Part shown: piece by piece, positions 37,101 to 45,604 of the stretch
Numbering within the stretch: position 1 is the first letter of the stretch
Layout: each line of letters opens with the position of its first letter
Origin: JAHJQZ01 sp963675235
GTDB lineage: Bacteria; Pseudomonadota; Alphaproteobacteria; Rhizobiales; Devosiaceae
Direction: 5' to 3'
DNA length: 64,000 nt
Assembly: GCA_963675235.2 (NCBI GenBank)
Contig: CAXXFU010000012.1
Coordinates: 1 to 64,000, forward strand
Made by a program: the position numbers and the translations under genes
The notes under the pieces: generated by a model
What the model saw: only the letters and a program-made list of their open reading frames with translations
Told to the model about the DNA's origin: nothing
The model's database searches: none

Positions 37101-37449
37101 ATTTTTTAATGGAGGGAAGGCAACTTCATATCATTTAGATAGATGGACTCCTGATAATCCAGATGCAGCTTATCCTCGTTTGTCGCTTAGTGGTTCTTCA
37201 AAAAACTGGATGACATCATCATTTTGGGCGCAGAATGCTTCTTATTTGAAAATGAGAAATGTCCAGGTTGGATACACATTGGCTAAAAAAATAATTTCGG
37301 GCGGAGGAATTGATCGCTTGAAGTTTTATTTCAGTGTAGATAACCTTTTTGTTATTACTAATTTCAGAGATGTAGATCCTGAGGCTCCTTATGGTTCGTA
37401 CTATCCAATAACCAGGAATTATTCACTTGGGGTTAATTTAATATTTTAA
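34162..37449 (+). CDS. SusC-like TonB-dependent transporter with STN domain, PUL3
   Basis: A 1095-residue outer-membrane importer. A basic leader of some 23 residues precedes the signal (MKLTTFLTILTSLQLLAVDN). An STN domain (LNVSNESIQNVLEIIENETD), a carboxypeptidase-D-like domain (TGKVTDASGEPLPGVTVLVK), the plug (AVGYGVQKKVNLTGAI, ISVLKDAAASSIYGVRAANG) and a barrel ending in NYSLGVNLIF follow. It is the shortest of the five SusC proteins here. It pairs with the SusD 12 bases downstream. The three fucosidase genes that follow suggest fucosylated oligosaccharides as cargo. Confidence 0.95.
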   Translation: MKKNWFFKKHRYLLSYAGKILRVMKLTTFLTILTSLQLLAVDNFAQTQRLSLNVSNESIQNVLEIIENETDYFFFYNSQGISLDKKVSLNLSEKSISDVLNSLFEGENISYTISNRQIILAGNEFQALQQRKVTGKVTDASGEPLPGVTVLVKGTTQGTVTDFDGNYTIADVSAGATLVFSFVGMRTQEVAVGGQETIDVTMAEDAIGIEEVVAVGYGVQKKVNLTGAISDVKADVLENRTTSSVTNMLTGNVAGVTIVQRSGQPGEDTGMLRVRGVGTLGNSEAMVVVDGVESSMNNVSPNDIESISVLKDAAASSIYGVRAANGVILITTKRGKAGKPTISYDSYTGWQQAIRLPDYLDSYNYATLLNEAYTNDKLPRLYSDSDLEKFKNGSEPDNYPNSNQLKTLLSENGFFHNHHFNVKGGMEAVKYSISLGYHDKKGLMPNTGFSKFNVRSNLDAKINEKLNVALNLSAIRSKTQSPASGVSNIMYHALRETPVTPIQFSDGRYSAFANNHNSVAESRESGITDKYNNNFQGSALLTYNILKGLSFRGVASTTFQLVDSYSFYKSLMLYSSNSSNPVKQYRNGVNNRDNKVLETNLQAYLDYDKAFGKHQVKGLAGYSQISNEYRILEASRKDLPLNNSLGEINVGDLTTQETAGNKIEYALRSLFGRINYSFDDRYLFEANLRYDGSSRFPKDNRFGLFPSFSVGWRVFEEDFFNASWVDNLKLRASWGLLGNQEIGNYAFFNTYVFDQNYSFGNTLFPGISIDGTMANNNISWEKSDQLDIGVDASFLKGMFSFTGDFFVKNTSDILLNLPIPAMVGVNPPTQNAGEVRNTGVELQLGYRNQIKDFKYFASFNLNYVHNEITSLRGGDTPGRSVGDPIYNIYGYVCEGIFQNQSEIDSHAKQVWGAKPGDLKYKDITGDGIVNTDDRKSLGTNFPKLNYGMRLGFEYKQFDFSALLQGAGMVKAIPRNEIVRAFFNGGKATSYHLDRWTPDNPDAAYPRLSLSGSSKNWMTSSFWAQNASYLKMRNVQVGYTLAKKIISGGGIDRLKFYFSVDNLFVITNFRDVDPEAPYGSYYPITRNYSLGVNLIF

Positions 37450-37460
37450 AGAATTAAACT

Positions 37461-39005
37461 ATGAAGATTAATAGAGTCCTTATAATAATTATGACGGTGA
37501 TCGTTTGGGGTTGCAATGATTCTTTTTTGGATAAAACTCCACAAGATCAATTATCCGATGCTTCATTTTGGAAAATTGAGGATGATGCCGTTAAATTTTC
37601 TGCTTCAATTTACCGTTACCTGGTAACGCCTGCGGATTATTTAATCCTTAGTGATGCATTTACAGATAATGCGGTTCCTACCCATATAATGGCAGCACAA
37701 GGTCAAATATCGACCGGTACTGCTACTTCGTCTAATGGTTATTTTCTTCAAGTATGGAGAACAGCTTACCAAGGAATTAGGCGTTGCAATATTTTACTGG
37801 ATAATATTGAGAATGTCGATATGGATGAAAATCGCAGACAAATTCTAATTGGCGAGGCTGAATTTTTGAGGGCATTTTTTCATGCCACATTGCTCAAATA
37901 TTATGGTGGGATTCCTATTATAACTCATGTCCTAGAACTGAATGAGATAATATCTCCCAGGAATAGTGCAGATGACGTTTATAATTTTATAATTGAAGAG
38001 TGTGATAAAGCGGCTACAAAATTACCGATAAATCGTCAATCGAATGATGAAATTGGCCGTGCTACCAAGGGAGCTGCCTTAGCATTAAAAGCCCATGTTA
38101 GTTATTTAATGAATGACTATGCAGTTGCTTTTAAAGCCTCTGAAGAAGTAATTAATTTGGAGGAATACGATATTTTTGATGATTATGAAGGATTGTTCCT
38201 GGCTGATAATGAGAATAATTGCGAGGTGATTTTTGATAGGCAATATTTGGAAAATGCACCTGATAATATTTTGGGGAGCCAAATTGATCAATATTTTGCA
38301 TCGGCAGAAATGGCTGGATGGGAAGCTATCGGTCCATCTCAAGATTTAGTGGATAGTTATGAATGTATTGATGGAGAGTCAATTAATGAGTCTTTGTTAT
38401 ATGATTTGGCTAATCCTTTTGAAAACAGGGATCCCAGATTGGCTGCAACTGTTTTGTGGCATGGAAGTGAAATTGGAGGTGTAATTTTTAATACAGAAGG
38501 AAGAGTAGGTTCAGCCAATAGCACACGAACTGGGTATTCTTTGCGGAAGTATGTAAATCCCGAAAATGTTGGGATAAAGTATCCTGGTTGGATCAATTTC
38601 ATTTATTTGCGCTATGCCGAAATTCTTTTAATATATGCGGAAACTTTAAACGAGCAAAATGGCCCGGTTCAGGAGGTTTATGATGCTGTAAATAAAATTA
38701 GGCAACGCTCAACTGTTGAGCTTCCTCCGCTAGAGGCAGGTATGAGTAAAGAAGAAATGAAAGAAGCAATTCGTAATGAGCGCCGTGTCGAATTTGCATT
38801 TGAGGGCTTACATCTATTTGAGACCAGAAGTTGGAGAACCACCGAAGCTGATGTTGAAAAGCCTGTTTACGGACGATTACACGATGGGACTATTATCTTT
38901 ATCGAACAGAGAGATTTTGATCCAGGTAAAAATTACTTGTGGGGGATTCCTTTAACAGAAATTGACCTTTCAAAAAATGTTTTAACGCAAAATCTAGGCT
39001 ATTGA
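37461..39005 (+). CDS. SusD-like surface glycan-binding lipoprotein, PUL3
   Basis: A 514-residue RagB/SusD protein with lipobox WGC (IIIMTVIVWGCNDSFLDKTP). Family blocks include GEAEFLRAFFHATLLKYYGG, RATKGAALALKAHVSYLMND, NFIYLRYAEILLIYAETLNE, RNERRVEFAFEGLHLFETRS and the ending LWGIPLTEIDLSKNVLTQNL. It is separated from the SusC by 12 bases, so they are surely co-transcribed. A terminator follows directly. Confidence 0.94.
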   Translation: MKINRVLIIIMTVIVWGCNDSFLDKTPQDQLSDASFWKIEDDAVKFSASIYRYLVTPADYLILSDAFTDNAVPTHIMAAQGQISTGTATSSNGYFLQVWRTAYQGIRRCNILLDNIENVDMDENRRQILIGEAEFLRAFFHATLLKYYGGIPIITHVLELNEIISPRNSADDVYNFIIEECDKAATKLPINRQSNDEIGRATKGAALALKAHVSYLMNDYAVAFKASEEVINLEEYDIFDDYEGLFLADNENNCEVIFDRQYLENAPDNILGSQIDQYFASAEMAGWEAIGPSQDLVDSYECIDGESINESLLYDLANPFENRDPRLAATVLWHGSEIGGVIFNTEGRVGSANSTRTGYSLRKYVNPENVGIKYPGWINFIYLRYAEILLIYAETLNEQNGPVQEVYDAVNKIRQRSTVELPPLEAGMSKEEMKEAIRNERRVEFAFEGLHLFETRSWRTTEADVEKPVYGRLHDGTIIFIEQRDFDPGKNYLWGIPLTEIDLSKNVLTQNLGY

Positions 39006-39013
39006 TCAATTGT

Positions 39014-39065
39014 AGGTAACAGTACTTCTGTTTTATAGGAAAGAGGAAGTTCTGTTACCTTTTCT
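39014..39065 (+). terminator. Hairpin terminator after PUL3 SusD
   Basis: Arms 39014-39028 (AGGTAACAGTACTTC) and 39046-39060 pair over 14 of 15 positions (one T.T mismatch) and are followed by TTTTCTTG. It would attenuate or end transcription between susD and the fucosidase genes. Confidence 0.75.
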
Positions 39066-39080
39066 TGCAAAAACAAACTT

Positions 39081-40598
39081 ATGATATCAAGGACTAAAAT
39101 CTTAAGAAATAGAATGAGGACTTTTAGTTCCATTTTATTTGTATTAATATTTACATGCCAGTCAACATTGGGGCAGGTTATTGAACCATCAACCAAGCCT
39201 AATAAAACTCAGGATCTGCTCATTAAGCGAGGGTATGGAATGTTTATCCATTTTGGTATAAATACCTTCTCAAATCAAGAATGGTCAGATGGTACTATAC
39301 CGGCATCTCTATACAATCCACAAAAACTTGATTGTGATCAGTGGGTGCGTATTGCCCGAGATGCTGGGTGTAGGTATGTGCTATTGGTTACGAAGCATCA
39401 TGATGGCTTCTGCTTATGGGATAGTAAGTATACCGATTACGATGTAGCTTCATCCCCGGTAAAAACCGATGTTGTTGCAGGGGTAGCCAAAGCCTGTGAA
39501 AAATATGGTCTGGAGCTGGGATTGTATTATTCGTTATGGGATCGGAATCATCCATCGTACACGGATGAAGATCCTGAAAAATACGTAGATTATATGATCA
39601 ACCAGCTTACTGAGCTATTTACCAATTATGGCCCTGTTTGCGAACTTTGGTTTGATGGAGGATGGGGACGAAAGGTTGAAGACTGGAATTTAGATCGGGT
39701 CTATAATTTTGTAAAAAACTTACAACCTTATTGTGCAGTTGGAGTCAACCACTCCATTGAATTAAAGGAGGGCTCCCGAAAATTTGCATTGCCTGATTCA
39801 ATGCTTGTAGATAACAAATTTACTTTCCAGTATTTCCCCGGTGATTTCCGCCTGTGGGATCCTAAAATTGCACACAAGCTGGATAAAAAGCAATACCTTC
39901 ATAAAGGAGACTCTTATTATATGCCGTTCGAGCATACCATATGTTTAAGTAAAAGGTGGAATTGGTTTCAGAAGGATGACGACCGACCGGTTCGGGACTT
40001 GGACGAGTTGGAAGAATTATTTTACTGGTGTACTGATAATAATAATACACTTGTAATGAATGTACCTCCTGATAAAACAGGACAAATAAGGGAATACGAG
40101 GCCAATGCCATTATTGCGTTGGGGAAGCGTTTGAATCTCAAAAAAGGTAAGCCTCTTCCCCGTAATGGTGATTTTATCTCTCTTGGAGCTAAAGTTATAG
40201 CATCATCTACATGGAATAATGAGGAAGACAAGTTTGGAGCCCATTTTGCTGTTGATGGAGGTATGCAAACTCGTTGGGCAGCGGCAGATACTTTAGCTGA
40301 ATTAGTAATCGGGCTTGATCCTGAACAGTCTTTCAATAAAATTACAATTTTTGAATGTCTGGATAAAAAAAGGGATAACGATCATTTTTCCAATTACAGA
40401 ACAAACAGAATACAATCATATTGCATTGATATCTGGTTAGGGGATGAATGGAAAACAATTTATTTGAATGATGAGCCAATGGGAGATTGTAAAGTTATAC
40501 ATTTCCCCATAAGCTATCAAAGCCCAAAACTTCGGTTCAGGGTTTTAAAAGCAACAGCACCACCATCGATTTATGAGTTTAATGTCATAATGAAGTAA
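39081..40598 (+). CDS. GH29 alpha-L-fucosidase with C-terminal F5/8-type (CBM32-like) domain
   Basis: A 505-residue exported enzyme. A start at the internal Met (39114, MRTFSSILFVLIF) would give a cleaner signal peptide. The barrel begins at YGMFIHFGINTF, which has the fucose-binding His. VTKHHDGFCLWDS carries the His pair, and CELWFDGGWGRK carries the nucleophile Asp192 (counted from the first Met). The C-terminal about 135 residues (VIASSTWNNEEDKFGAHFAV, DGGMQTRWAA, SIYEFNVIMK) form a discoidin-like carbohydrate-binding domain. This layout is typical of GH29-B enzymes acting on alpha-1,3/1,4-fucosyl linkages. Subgroup assignment is inference. Confidence 0.9.
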   Translation: MISRTKILRNRMRTFSSILFVLIFTCQSTLGQVIEPSTKPNKTQDLLIKRGYGMFIHFGINTFSNQEWSDGTIPASLYNPQKLDCDQWVRIARDAGCRYVLLVTKHHDGFCLWDSKYTDYDVASSPVKTDVVAGVAKACEKYGLELGLYYSLWDRNHPSYTDEDPEKYVDYMINQLTELFTNYGPVCELWFDGGWGRKVEDWNLDRVYNFVKNLQPYCAVGVNHSIELKEGSRKFALPDSMLVDNKFTFQYFPGDFRLWDPKIAHKLDKKQYLHKGDSYYMPFEHTICLSKRWNWFQKDDDRPVRDLDELEELFYWCTDNNNTLVMNVPPDKTGQIREYEANAIIALGKRLNLKKGKPLPRNGDFISLGAKVIASSTWNNEEDKFGAHFAVDGGMQTRWAAADTLAELVIGLDPEQSFNKITIFECLDKKRDNDHFSNYRTNRIQSYCIDIWLGDEWKTIYLNDEPMGDCKVIHFPISYQSPKLRFRVLKATAPPSIYEFNVIMK

Positions 40599-40723
40599 TG
40601 ATAAAATTTCAGGAGTATTAATTGCAAATTAATTTATTAATGGTAGCGTTTGTTTTATAATCTTGATTGCAAACCTATCGGTTCAGGCACTTTTGCCACA
40701 TGACTTTCTTAATTTACGATTTG

Positions 40724-42145
40724 ATGCAAATACTAAAACAAATTACAAAAGCGATCATGCTTGTGGTGCTGATCTACAGTATGGGCTGTAAACAACAAAC
40801 TACAACATCTAAAATAATTAAAGACCCCATCCCAGACAGCATTCGTGCACAGCAAATTGCTGATCTGAAATATGGAATGTTTATCTGTTGGTCCACGAGT
40901 TCATTCTCTGGGAAAGAATGGACAAGAGATGGTTATGGTCCCGAATTTTTTGAAGCTACCGGATGTAACACCGATCAATGGTGTAGAGTAGCTAAAGAAA
41001 GTGAAATGAAGTATATTTTATTCCTTGCAAAGCATCATGATGGATTGTGTTTGTGGGATACAAAAACCACTGAAAAAAAGGTGACAAACAGTCCATTAGG
41101 AATTGATATTTTGGCACAGTTAAGAGAATCCTGCGATAAATATGGGTTAAAATTATCGCTCTATTTTTCAGAGGCTGACTGGTCTTGGGAAAAAGGAAAA
41201 AATAAGGTTCTTAAAAAAGAACAACTAAAGGAACTATTAACGAACTATGGAAACTTTGAGCATGTTTGGTTTGATGCTGCGGCCGGTGATGGAGGGCTTA
41301 ACCATGAGGAAACAGTGGAATGGGTTCACAGCTTCCAACCGAATGTTTTTACGGGCTTTAATCATGGACCAATAGCAGGTCGCTTACGCGTAGGTGAATC
41401 CCGTCAAATGGGACCATTAGCATCACGGTCAAAAAAACATATACACCACAAATTATTTGAAGGTATTGACAATAACGATTGGAAACTGGCTGAAATAACA
41501 TATACAATTTTTAATGGGCGTAGTCCTGCCTTTTCAGGATTTGGAAACTGGTTTTATACAAAAGAAGCTGATAAAGGCATTTGCATTTCGCCAGAATTTA
41601 TATACCGCGATTACCTTGAATGTATTAAGCATAAGGGAATATTGGATTTGTGCGTTGCCCCAATGAGAAACGGAGAACTTCGACCTGTAGATATAGGAAC
41701 TTTGCATCAGGTAGGAAGATACATCAGAAAGGAAGATGTATTTGAAAACAATAAAGCCTGGGGGGCAACACATATTGCAAGTAGCAGTGCTAAAGGCAGG
41801 GATTTCTGGCACAAAAACTTTAATGCAGATAAAGCTTTTGACGAATTAAATCAGACTTACTGGCAAGCAGATTCTTCTGATACGACTCCTACTTTAACTG
41901 TTGATTTTTTAGGAGAACAAAACATAAGCTACGTCAGAATAAATCTGCCCGAAGGGGCAAATTACATCAAAAAATATAAAATACAATCGAAGTCAAATAA
42001 AACATGGAAAACCATCCTTGAGGGAGAACGTATTATATCCGGGTTTAGAATGGATTTTCCAACAAAGATTCAGACAAAATCAATTCGCTTGAAAATTGAA
42101 TCGTTTGAACAAGCCCCTTGTATTTCCGAATTCAAGTGTTTGTAA
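40724..42145 (+). CDS. GH29-like fucosidase with altered substrate-pocket motif, lipoprotein
   Basis: From ATG 40724 (MQILKQITKAIMLVVLIYSM then GC lipobox) the product is 473 residues. The frame opens 19 codons earlier at 40667, but the lipobox favours this start. The His pair (FLAKHHDGLCLWDT) and nucleophile-type HVWFDAAAGDGG are present. The first barrel motif, normally FIHWG or FIHFG, reads YGMFICWSTSSFSG, so the His that contacts fucose is Cys at position 55. The C-terminal part (ATHIASSSAKGRDFWHKNFN, CISEFKCL) is an F5/8-type domain. It shares architecture with the preceding gene and may act on a modified or different sugar. Confidence 0.85.
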   Translation: MQILKQITKAIMLVVLIYSMGCKQQTTTSKIIKDPIPDSIRAQQIADLKYGMFICWSTSSFSGKEWTRDGYGPEFFEATGCNTDQWCRVAKESEMKYILFLAKHHDGLCLWDTKTTEKKVTNSPLGIDILAQLRESCDKYGLKLSLYFSEADWSWEKGKNKVLKKEQLKELLTNYGNFEHVWFDAAAGDGGLNHEETVEWVHSFQPNVFTGFNHGPIAGRLRVGESRQMGPLASRSKKHIHHKLFEGIDNNDWKLAEITYTIFNGRSPAFSGFGNWFYTKEADKGICISPEFIYRDYLECIKHKGILDLCVAPMRNGELRPVDIGTLHQVGRYIRKEDVFENNKAWGATHIASSSAKGRDFWHKNFNADKAFDELNQTYWQADSSDTTPTLTVDFLGEQNISYVRINLPEGANYIKKYKIQSKSNKTWKTILEGERIISGFRMDFPTKIQTKSIRLKIESFEQAPCISEFKCL

Positions 42146-42161
42146 TTTTATTAATAAAATT
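42144..42161. repeat. 18-base all-A/T palindrome after the second GH29 gene
   Basis: AATTTTATTAATAAAATT is a perfect palindrome overlapping the stop codon of the preceding gene. There is no G/C in the stem, so it is a poor terminator. It could be a protein site or simply a consequence of AT-richness. Confidence 0.4.
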
Positions 42162-42384
42162 GAACGAGATAGAGAGCAATTTAGCATTATAATGACTTGA
42201 ATTATTTCTCTTTAGTTTCATCAGGATCATTCTGCAAATCGGTCATGTTTTTTGAGACATGGAATTGCATAAAACAAATTGGTGAAAATTAATTTATACG
42301 AGCTTAATAGAAAATATTTTGATACACATAAGTATGATTTTGCGACAATTGGCGGATGAGTTGCTTTTAAAAAATCAAAACGTT

Positions 42385-43758
42385 ATGAAAAAGAATACCC
42401 CCATAGTTTTTATACTACTAATTGTTTTTTTAGCCTGTTTTGTTTTTGTCCATGATGTCTCAGGCAAGAGTAATCAACCTCAACAGGAACTTTCAGGTAC
42501 GAATGAAGGCAGGGCTGCCTGGTTTAAGGAAGCCCGCTTTGGAATGTTTGTTCACTGGGGCTTGTACAGTATTCTCGGTGGCTCCTACAATGGGCATACT
42601 TTACCGGATAAGAGTCTACCCAACGGTAATCATTGGTATTCGGAATGGGCACAAATGAGGCTCGATATCCCCAAAGAGGAGTATCAGGCATTGGTTAAGC
42701 AGTTTAACCCGGTTAATTTTGATGCCGACCAATGGGTACGTGAAGTTAGTCTTGCCGGAATGAAATACCTGGTTTTGACTTCCAAGCATCATGATGGCTT
42801 TGCTTTATGGGATTCTCAAGTGAGTGATTACGACCTGGGAGCTACAGCCTGTAAACGGGATTTGTTAGGCGAGTTGGCAGAAGCTTGCCAGAAGTATGGA
42901 GTAAAACTTGGTTTTTACTATTCGCACTGGCAGGATTGGGAACATGCAGGAGGAGCTCAACCGGTATGGCCGGGCAAGGTGGCACCATCAGATGAAATGT
43001 TTGAAAAGTATTGGCAGGAGAAATGTCTTCCTCAGGTGACCGAGTTGTTGGAACGTTATCAGCCAGATATGCTTTGGTTTGATACCTGGAATGCTACTTG
43101 TAAGGATCAAATTACTCTGGAAAGACGAGATGAACTGATCGATTTGATTCGTTCAATAAAACCTGATTGTCTGATAAATGGGCGCATTTGTGCATATAAT
43201 CCAGGCGATCGGGTTGATTATATTTCTGCAGGGGATAACCGCCACCCGGAGAAAAACCTTGGGCGTCCTTGGCAAACTCCGGCAACAATGAATCATACCT
43301 GGGCATGGCACGCCAATGATTTCAATTGGAAACCATCAGCAAAAATGATCAAACTTTTGGTTAGCAATGTATCATTGGGAGGAAACTATTTGTTGAATAT
43401 CGGGCCTTATGCTGATGGGCGGATACCGGCTCCTTCCTTGCGTCGATTGCGTGAAGTAGGAGCATGGCTTATTGCCAATGGTGAATCGATTTATGGTGCT
43501 TCGTCAATTGATGAGATTGCTTCACCAGAATGGGGGCGCTTGACTACACGGATTGAAAACAATCAAACCATTGTGTATGCACATGTAATGGATTGGAGAA
43601 ATGGAACACTTGAGATTCCGGAGAAGCTTGGAAAAGCAAAATCAGCAACTGTTCTTGAGACAGGTCAGCAAGTGGAGTTAGTAAAAGATGGAACAGCTTT
43701 TATAAAGCCGAATGGTGCATTGGACTCCAATGTTGCAACTGTTAAGTTGATATTCTAG
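42385..43758 (+). CDS. GH29 alpha-L-fucosidase, PUL3
   Basis: From ATG 42385 (MKKNTPIVFILLIVFLACFV signal) the product is 457 residues. The open frame begins 22 codons earlier without a credible signal. The barrel has RFGMFVHWGLYS (fucose-binding His), LTSKHHDGFALWDS, then DMLWFDTWNA with nucleophile Asp233 and LINGRICAYNPGDRVDY. It ends in a small beta-sandwich (RIENNQTIVYAHVMDWRNGT). There is no discoidin domain, consistent with GH29-A, the broad-specificity subgroup. It releases terminal alpha-L-fucose, complementing the two preceding enzymes. Confidence 0.93.
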   Translation: MKKNTPIVFILLIVFLACFVFVHDVSGKSNQPQQELSGTNEGRAAWFKEARFGMFVHWGLYSILGGSYNGHTLPDKSLPNGNHWYSEWAQMRLDIPKEEYQALVKQFNPVNFDADQWVREVSLAGMKYLVLTSKHHDGFALWDSQVSDYDLGATACKRDLLGELAEACQKYGVKLGFYYSHWQDWEHAGGAQPVWPGKVAPSDEMFEKYWQEKCLPQVTELLERYQPDMLWFDTWNATCKDQITLERRDELIDLIRSIKPDCLINGRICAYNPGDRVDYISAGDNRHPEKNLGRPWQTPATMNHTWAWHANDFNWKPSAKMIKLLVSNVSLGGNYLLNIGPYADGRIPAPSLRRLREVGAWLIANGESIYGASSIDEIASPEWGRLTTRIENNQTIVYAHVMDWRNGTLEIPEKLGKAKSATVLETGQQVELVKDGTAFIKPNGALDSNVATVKLIF

Positions 43759-43775
43759 CTGTCTTTTTCGCCTTC

Positions 43776-43946
43776 TTCCAGCTGTGTGAGGTGTTCTTCC
43801 AGGGGTGGGAGTAGGCTTTCCAAGACATTTTGTAAGTTCTTCCAGCTAAAAAGCCAATCTTTCCAGCCAGGTGGGGTATCATTCCTGAAAAAAACAGAAT
43901 CATTCCTCATCTTTTGGCTGTTCGGATTAGCTTTTTCTGTTGTTCC
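43776..43946 (+). repeat. Array of TTCC(A/T)-type motifs at 21-22-base spacing
   Basis: TTCC starts at 43776, 43797, 43818, 43840, 43861, 43882 and 43903, so gaps are 21, 21, 22, 21, 21, 21; a further TTCC lies at 43943. The first five units read TTCCAG or TTCCAA preceded by pyrimidines, the last ones TTCCTG, TTCCTC and TTCCTA. Spacers are not repeats of each other. The array starts 18 bases after the fucosidase stop and lies upstream of the terminator at 44026, so it should be in the 3' UTR. It parallels the array at 189-387. Confidence 0.8.
43849..43935 (+). other. Structured intergenic element, copy 2
   Basis: AAAAGCCAATCT-type arm at 43849-43860 and GGATTAGCTTTT at 43924-43935 pair over 10 of 12 positions, counting neither the C.A nor the T.G. 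Interior blocks match the element at 22962-23044 in order. Here the interior is also part of the 21-base TTCC array. Both copies sit between a glycoside-hydrolase gene and a sulfatase gene. Confidence 0.5.
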
Positions 43947-44025
43947 TACCGACGAATAATTTATTAAGTTTTTATAGATGATTGAACTTTAGTTTTTTTG
44001 TCTTTTAATAAAGAGATTTTGTTAT

Positions 44026-44062
44026 AAAGCCTCAATGTAGTTCTGCATTGGGGCTTTCTTGT
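44026..44062 (+). terminator. Intrinsic terminator between GH29 and the sulfatase
   Basis: A 12-bp stem (44026-44037 with 44046-44057, one T.G pair) and an 8-base loop are followed by CTTGTTTG. The G.U is favourable in plus-strand RNA, so it ends rightward transcription about 270 bases after the fucosidase stop. Confidence 0.8.
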
Positions 44063-44154
44063 TTGTAAAATCTTTTTCCTCTCCGTTCCTTTGTTTTTGA
44101 TGATTTTAGCTAGCTTTAAAGGATCTAAATAGACACCTGATTATTGCTAAGATT

Positions 44155-45555
44155 ATGGACTTCAAAACGCTCGTAGGCCTATCTGGCCTGTCTTGTTGCT
44201 GTTTTCTTCATTCAGCGGCACAGGAAAATACCTTGATGCAACGCCCCAATTTCATTCTGATTGTAGCTGACGACTTGGGCTATGGCGATTTGGGTTTTAC
44301 CGGAAGTACGCAGATTAAAACCCCCAATATTGATCGTTTGGCAGCCAATGGAGCTGTCTTTTCGCAGGGCTATGTTTCTGCTCCGGTTTGCAGCCCTTCG
44401 CGGGCAGGAATACTAACGGGAAGAAACCAGGTTTCATTTGGACACGACAATAATATTGGAGGAAGTCAGCCCGGTTTTGATGAGGCGTTTTTAGGCTTGC
44501 CTTTAAGCGAAAAGACGATTGCCGATCGCTTACATACCTTAGGGTATGTCAATGGCTTGGTGGGGAAATGGCACCTTGGGGATCAGCCTCATTTCCACCC
44601 ATTAAAACGAGGCTTCGACGAATTTTGGGGATATACCGGAGGCGGTCATGATTACTTCACTTCAGAACCGGATGGAAAAGGTTATAAAAGTCCGATTGAA
44701 TGTAATTATAAAGAACCGTCAGCAATTACCTACATTACGGATGATAAGGGGGCCGAATGTGTTGATTTTATTGGGCGTCATAAGGATGAGCCTTTTTTCC
44801 TGTTTGCTTCGTTTAATGCACCTCATACGCCTATGCAGGCTACTAAAGCAGATTTGGAATTATATCAACACATTGAAAATAAAAAGCGACGAACCTATTG
44901 CGCCATGGTGCATCGCCTGGATGTAAATGTGGGACGAATTATGGATGCTGTTGAGTCAAACGGAATAGCCGATAATACCTTGATTGTTTTTATCAGCGAT
45001 AACGGAGGGCCTACGAATTCCAATACATCAATCAATGCCCCATTTAACGGGCAAAAAGGAATCTTACTGGAAGGTGGTATCCGAACCCCGTTTATTATGA
45101 ACTGGAAGAATACTATTCCTGCAGGAACTGTGTCAGCAGATCCTGTTATTTCGCTGGATTTAGCTCCTACCTTTTTTGAATTGGCAGGAGGCAAAACTAC
45201 GGAAGAAGATCAATTTGATGGTGTTAATCTTTTGCCATACATCAAGGGCGAAATAGATGGGAAACCACATGATTCTTTTAACTGGCGGTTCACCATAAGT
45301 GCTGTTATTCGGGAAGGAGATTGGAAACTGATTCGATTGCCTGATCGTTTGCCGGTCTTGTATAATTTGAAAGAGGATTTATCCGAACAACATGATCTTG
45401 CGCCTGAAAATATAGAGAAGACAAAGGCATTGCTAAAGAAATTGGGGACTTGGGATCTTGCTCAACCGCATCCTGTATTTTTGGAAGGAGCTGAGTGGCG
45501 AGCAAATCAACTAAACTTGTACGATAGAACCTACCAGTTAAGTCAACCAGAATGA
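44155..45555 (+). CDS. Sulfatase (family S1), PUL3
   Basis: A 466-residue sulfatase with a short signal-like N terminus (TLVGLSGLSCCCFLHSAAQE). Metal Asp39-Asp40 (LIVADDLGYGDLG), formylglycine Cys79 in VCSPSRAGILTG (C-x-P-x-R) and GKWHLGDQPH follow. ISDNGGPT and GGIRTPFIMNW complete the motifs. Compared with the PUL1 sulfatases it has the insertion FWGYTGGGHDYF. It follows the three fucosidases, so desulfation of fucose or a neighbouring sugar is the likely role. A terminator upstream implies separate transcription. Confidence 0.92.
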   Translation: MDFKTLVGLSGLSCCCFLHSAAQENTLMQRPNFILIVADDLGYGDLGFTGSTQIKTPNIDRLAANGAVFSQGYVSAPVCSPSRAGILTGRNQVSFGHDNNIGGSQPGFDEAFLGLPLSEKTIADRLHTLGYVNGLVGKWHLGDQPHFHPLKRGFDEFWGYTGGGHDYFTSEPDGKGYKSPIECNYKEPSAITYITDDKGAECVDFIGRHKDEPFFLFASFNAPHTPMQATKADLELYQHIENKKRRTYCAMVHRLDVNVGRIMDAVESNGIADNTLIVFISDNGGPTNSNTSINAPFNGQKGILLEGGIRTPFIMNWKNTIPAGTVSADPVISLDLAPTFFELAGGKTTEEDQFDGVNLLPYIKGEIDGKPHDSFNWRFTISAVIREGDWKLIRLPDRLPVLYNLKEDLSEQHDLAPENIEKTKALLKKLGTWDLAQPHPVFLEGAEWRANQLNLYDRTYQLSQPE

Positions 45556-45604
45556 GATGTCATTGGGCATTAATTCCGCTTAACGATGGTATATGTGAGC
45601 GTGA

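Noticed and set aside
42144..42161. Terminator between the second and third fucosidase genes
   Set aside because: The palindrome has no G or C and no loop, so it would not form a stable RNA hairpin.
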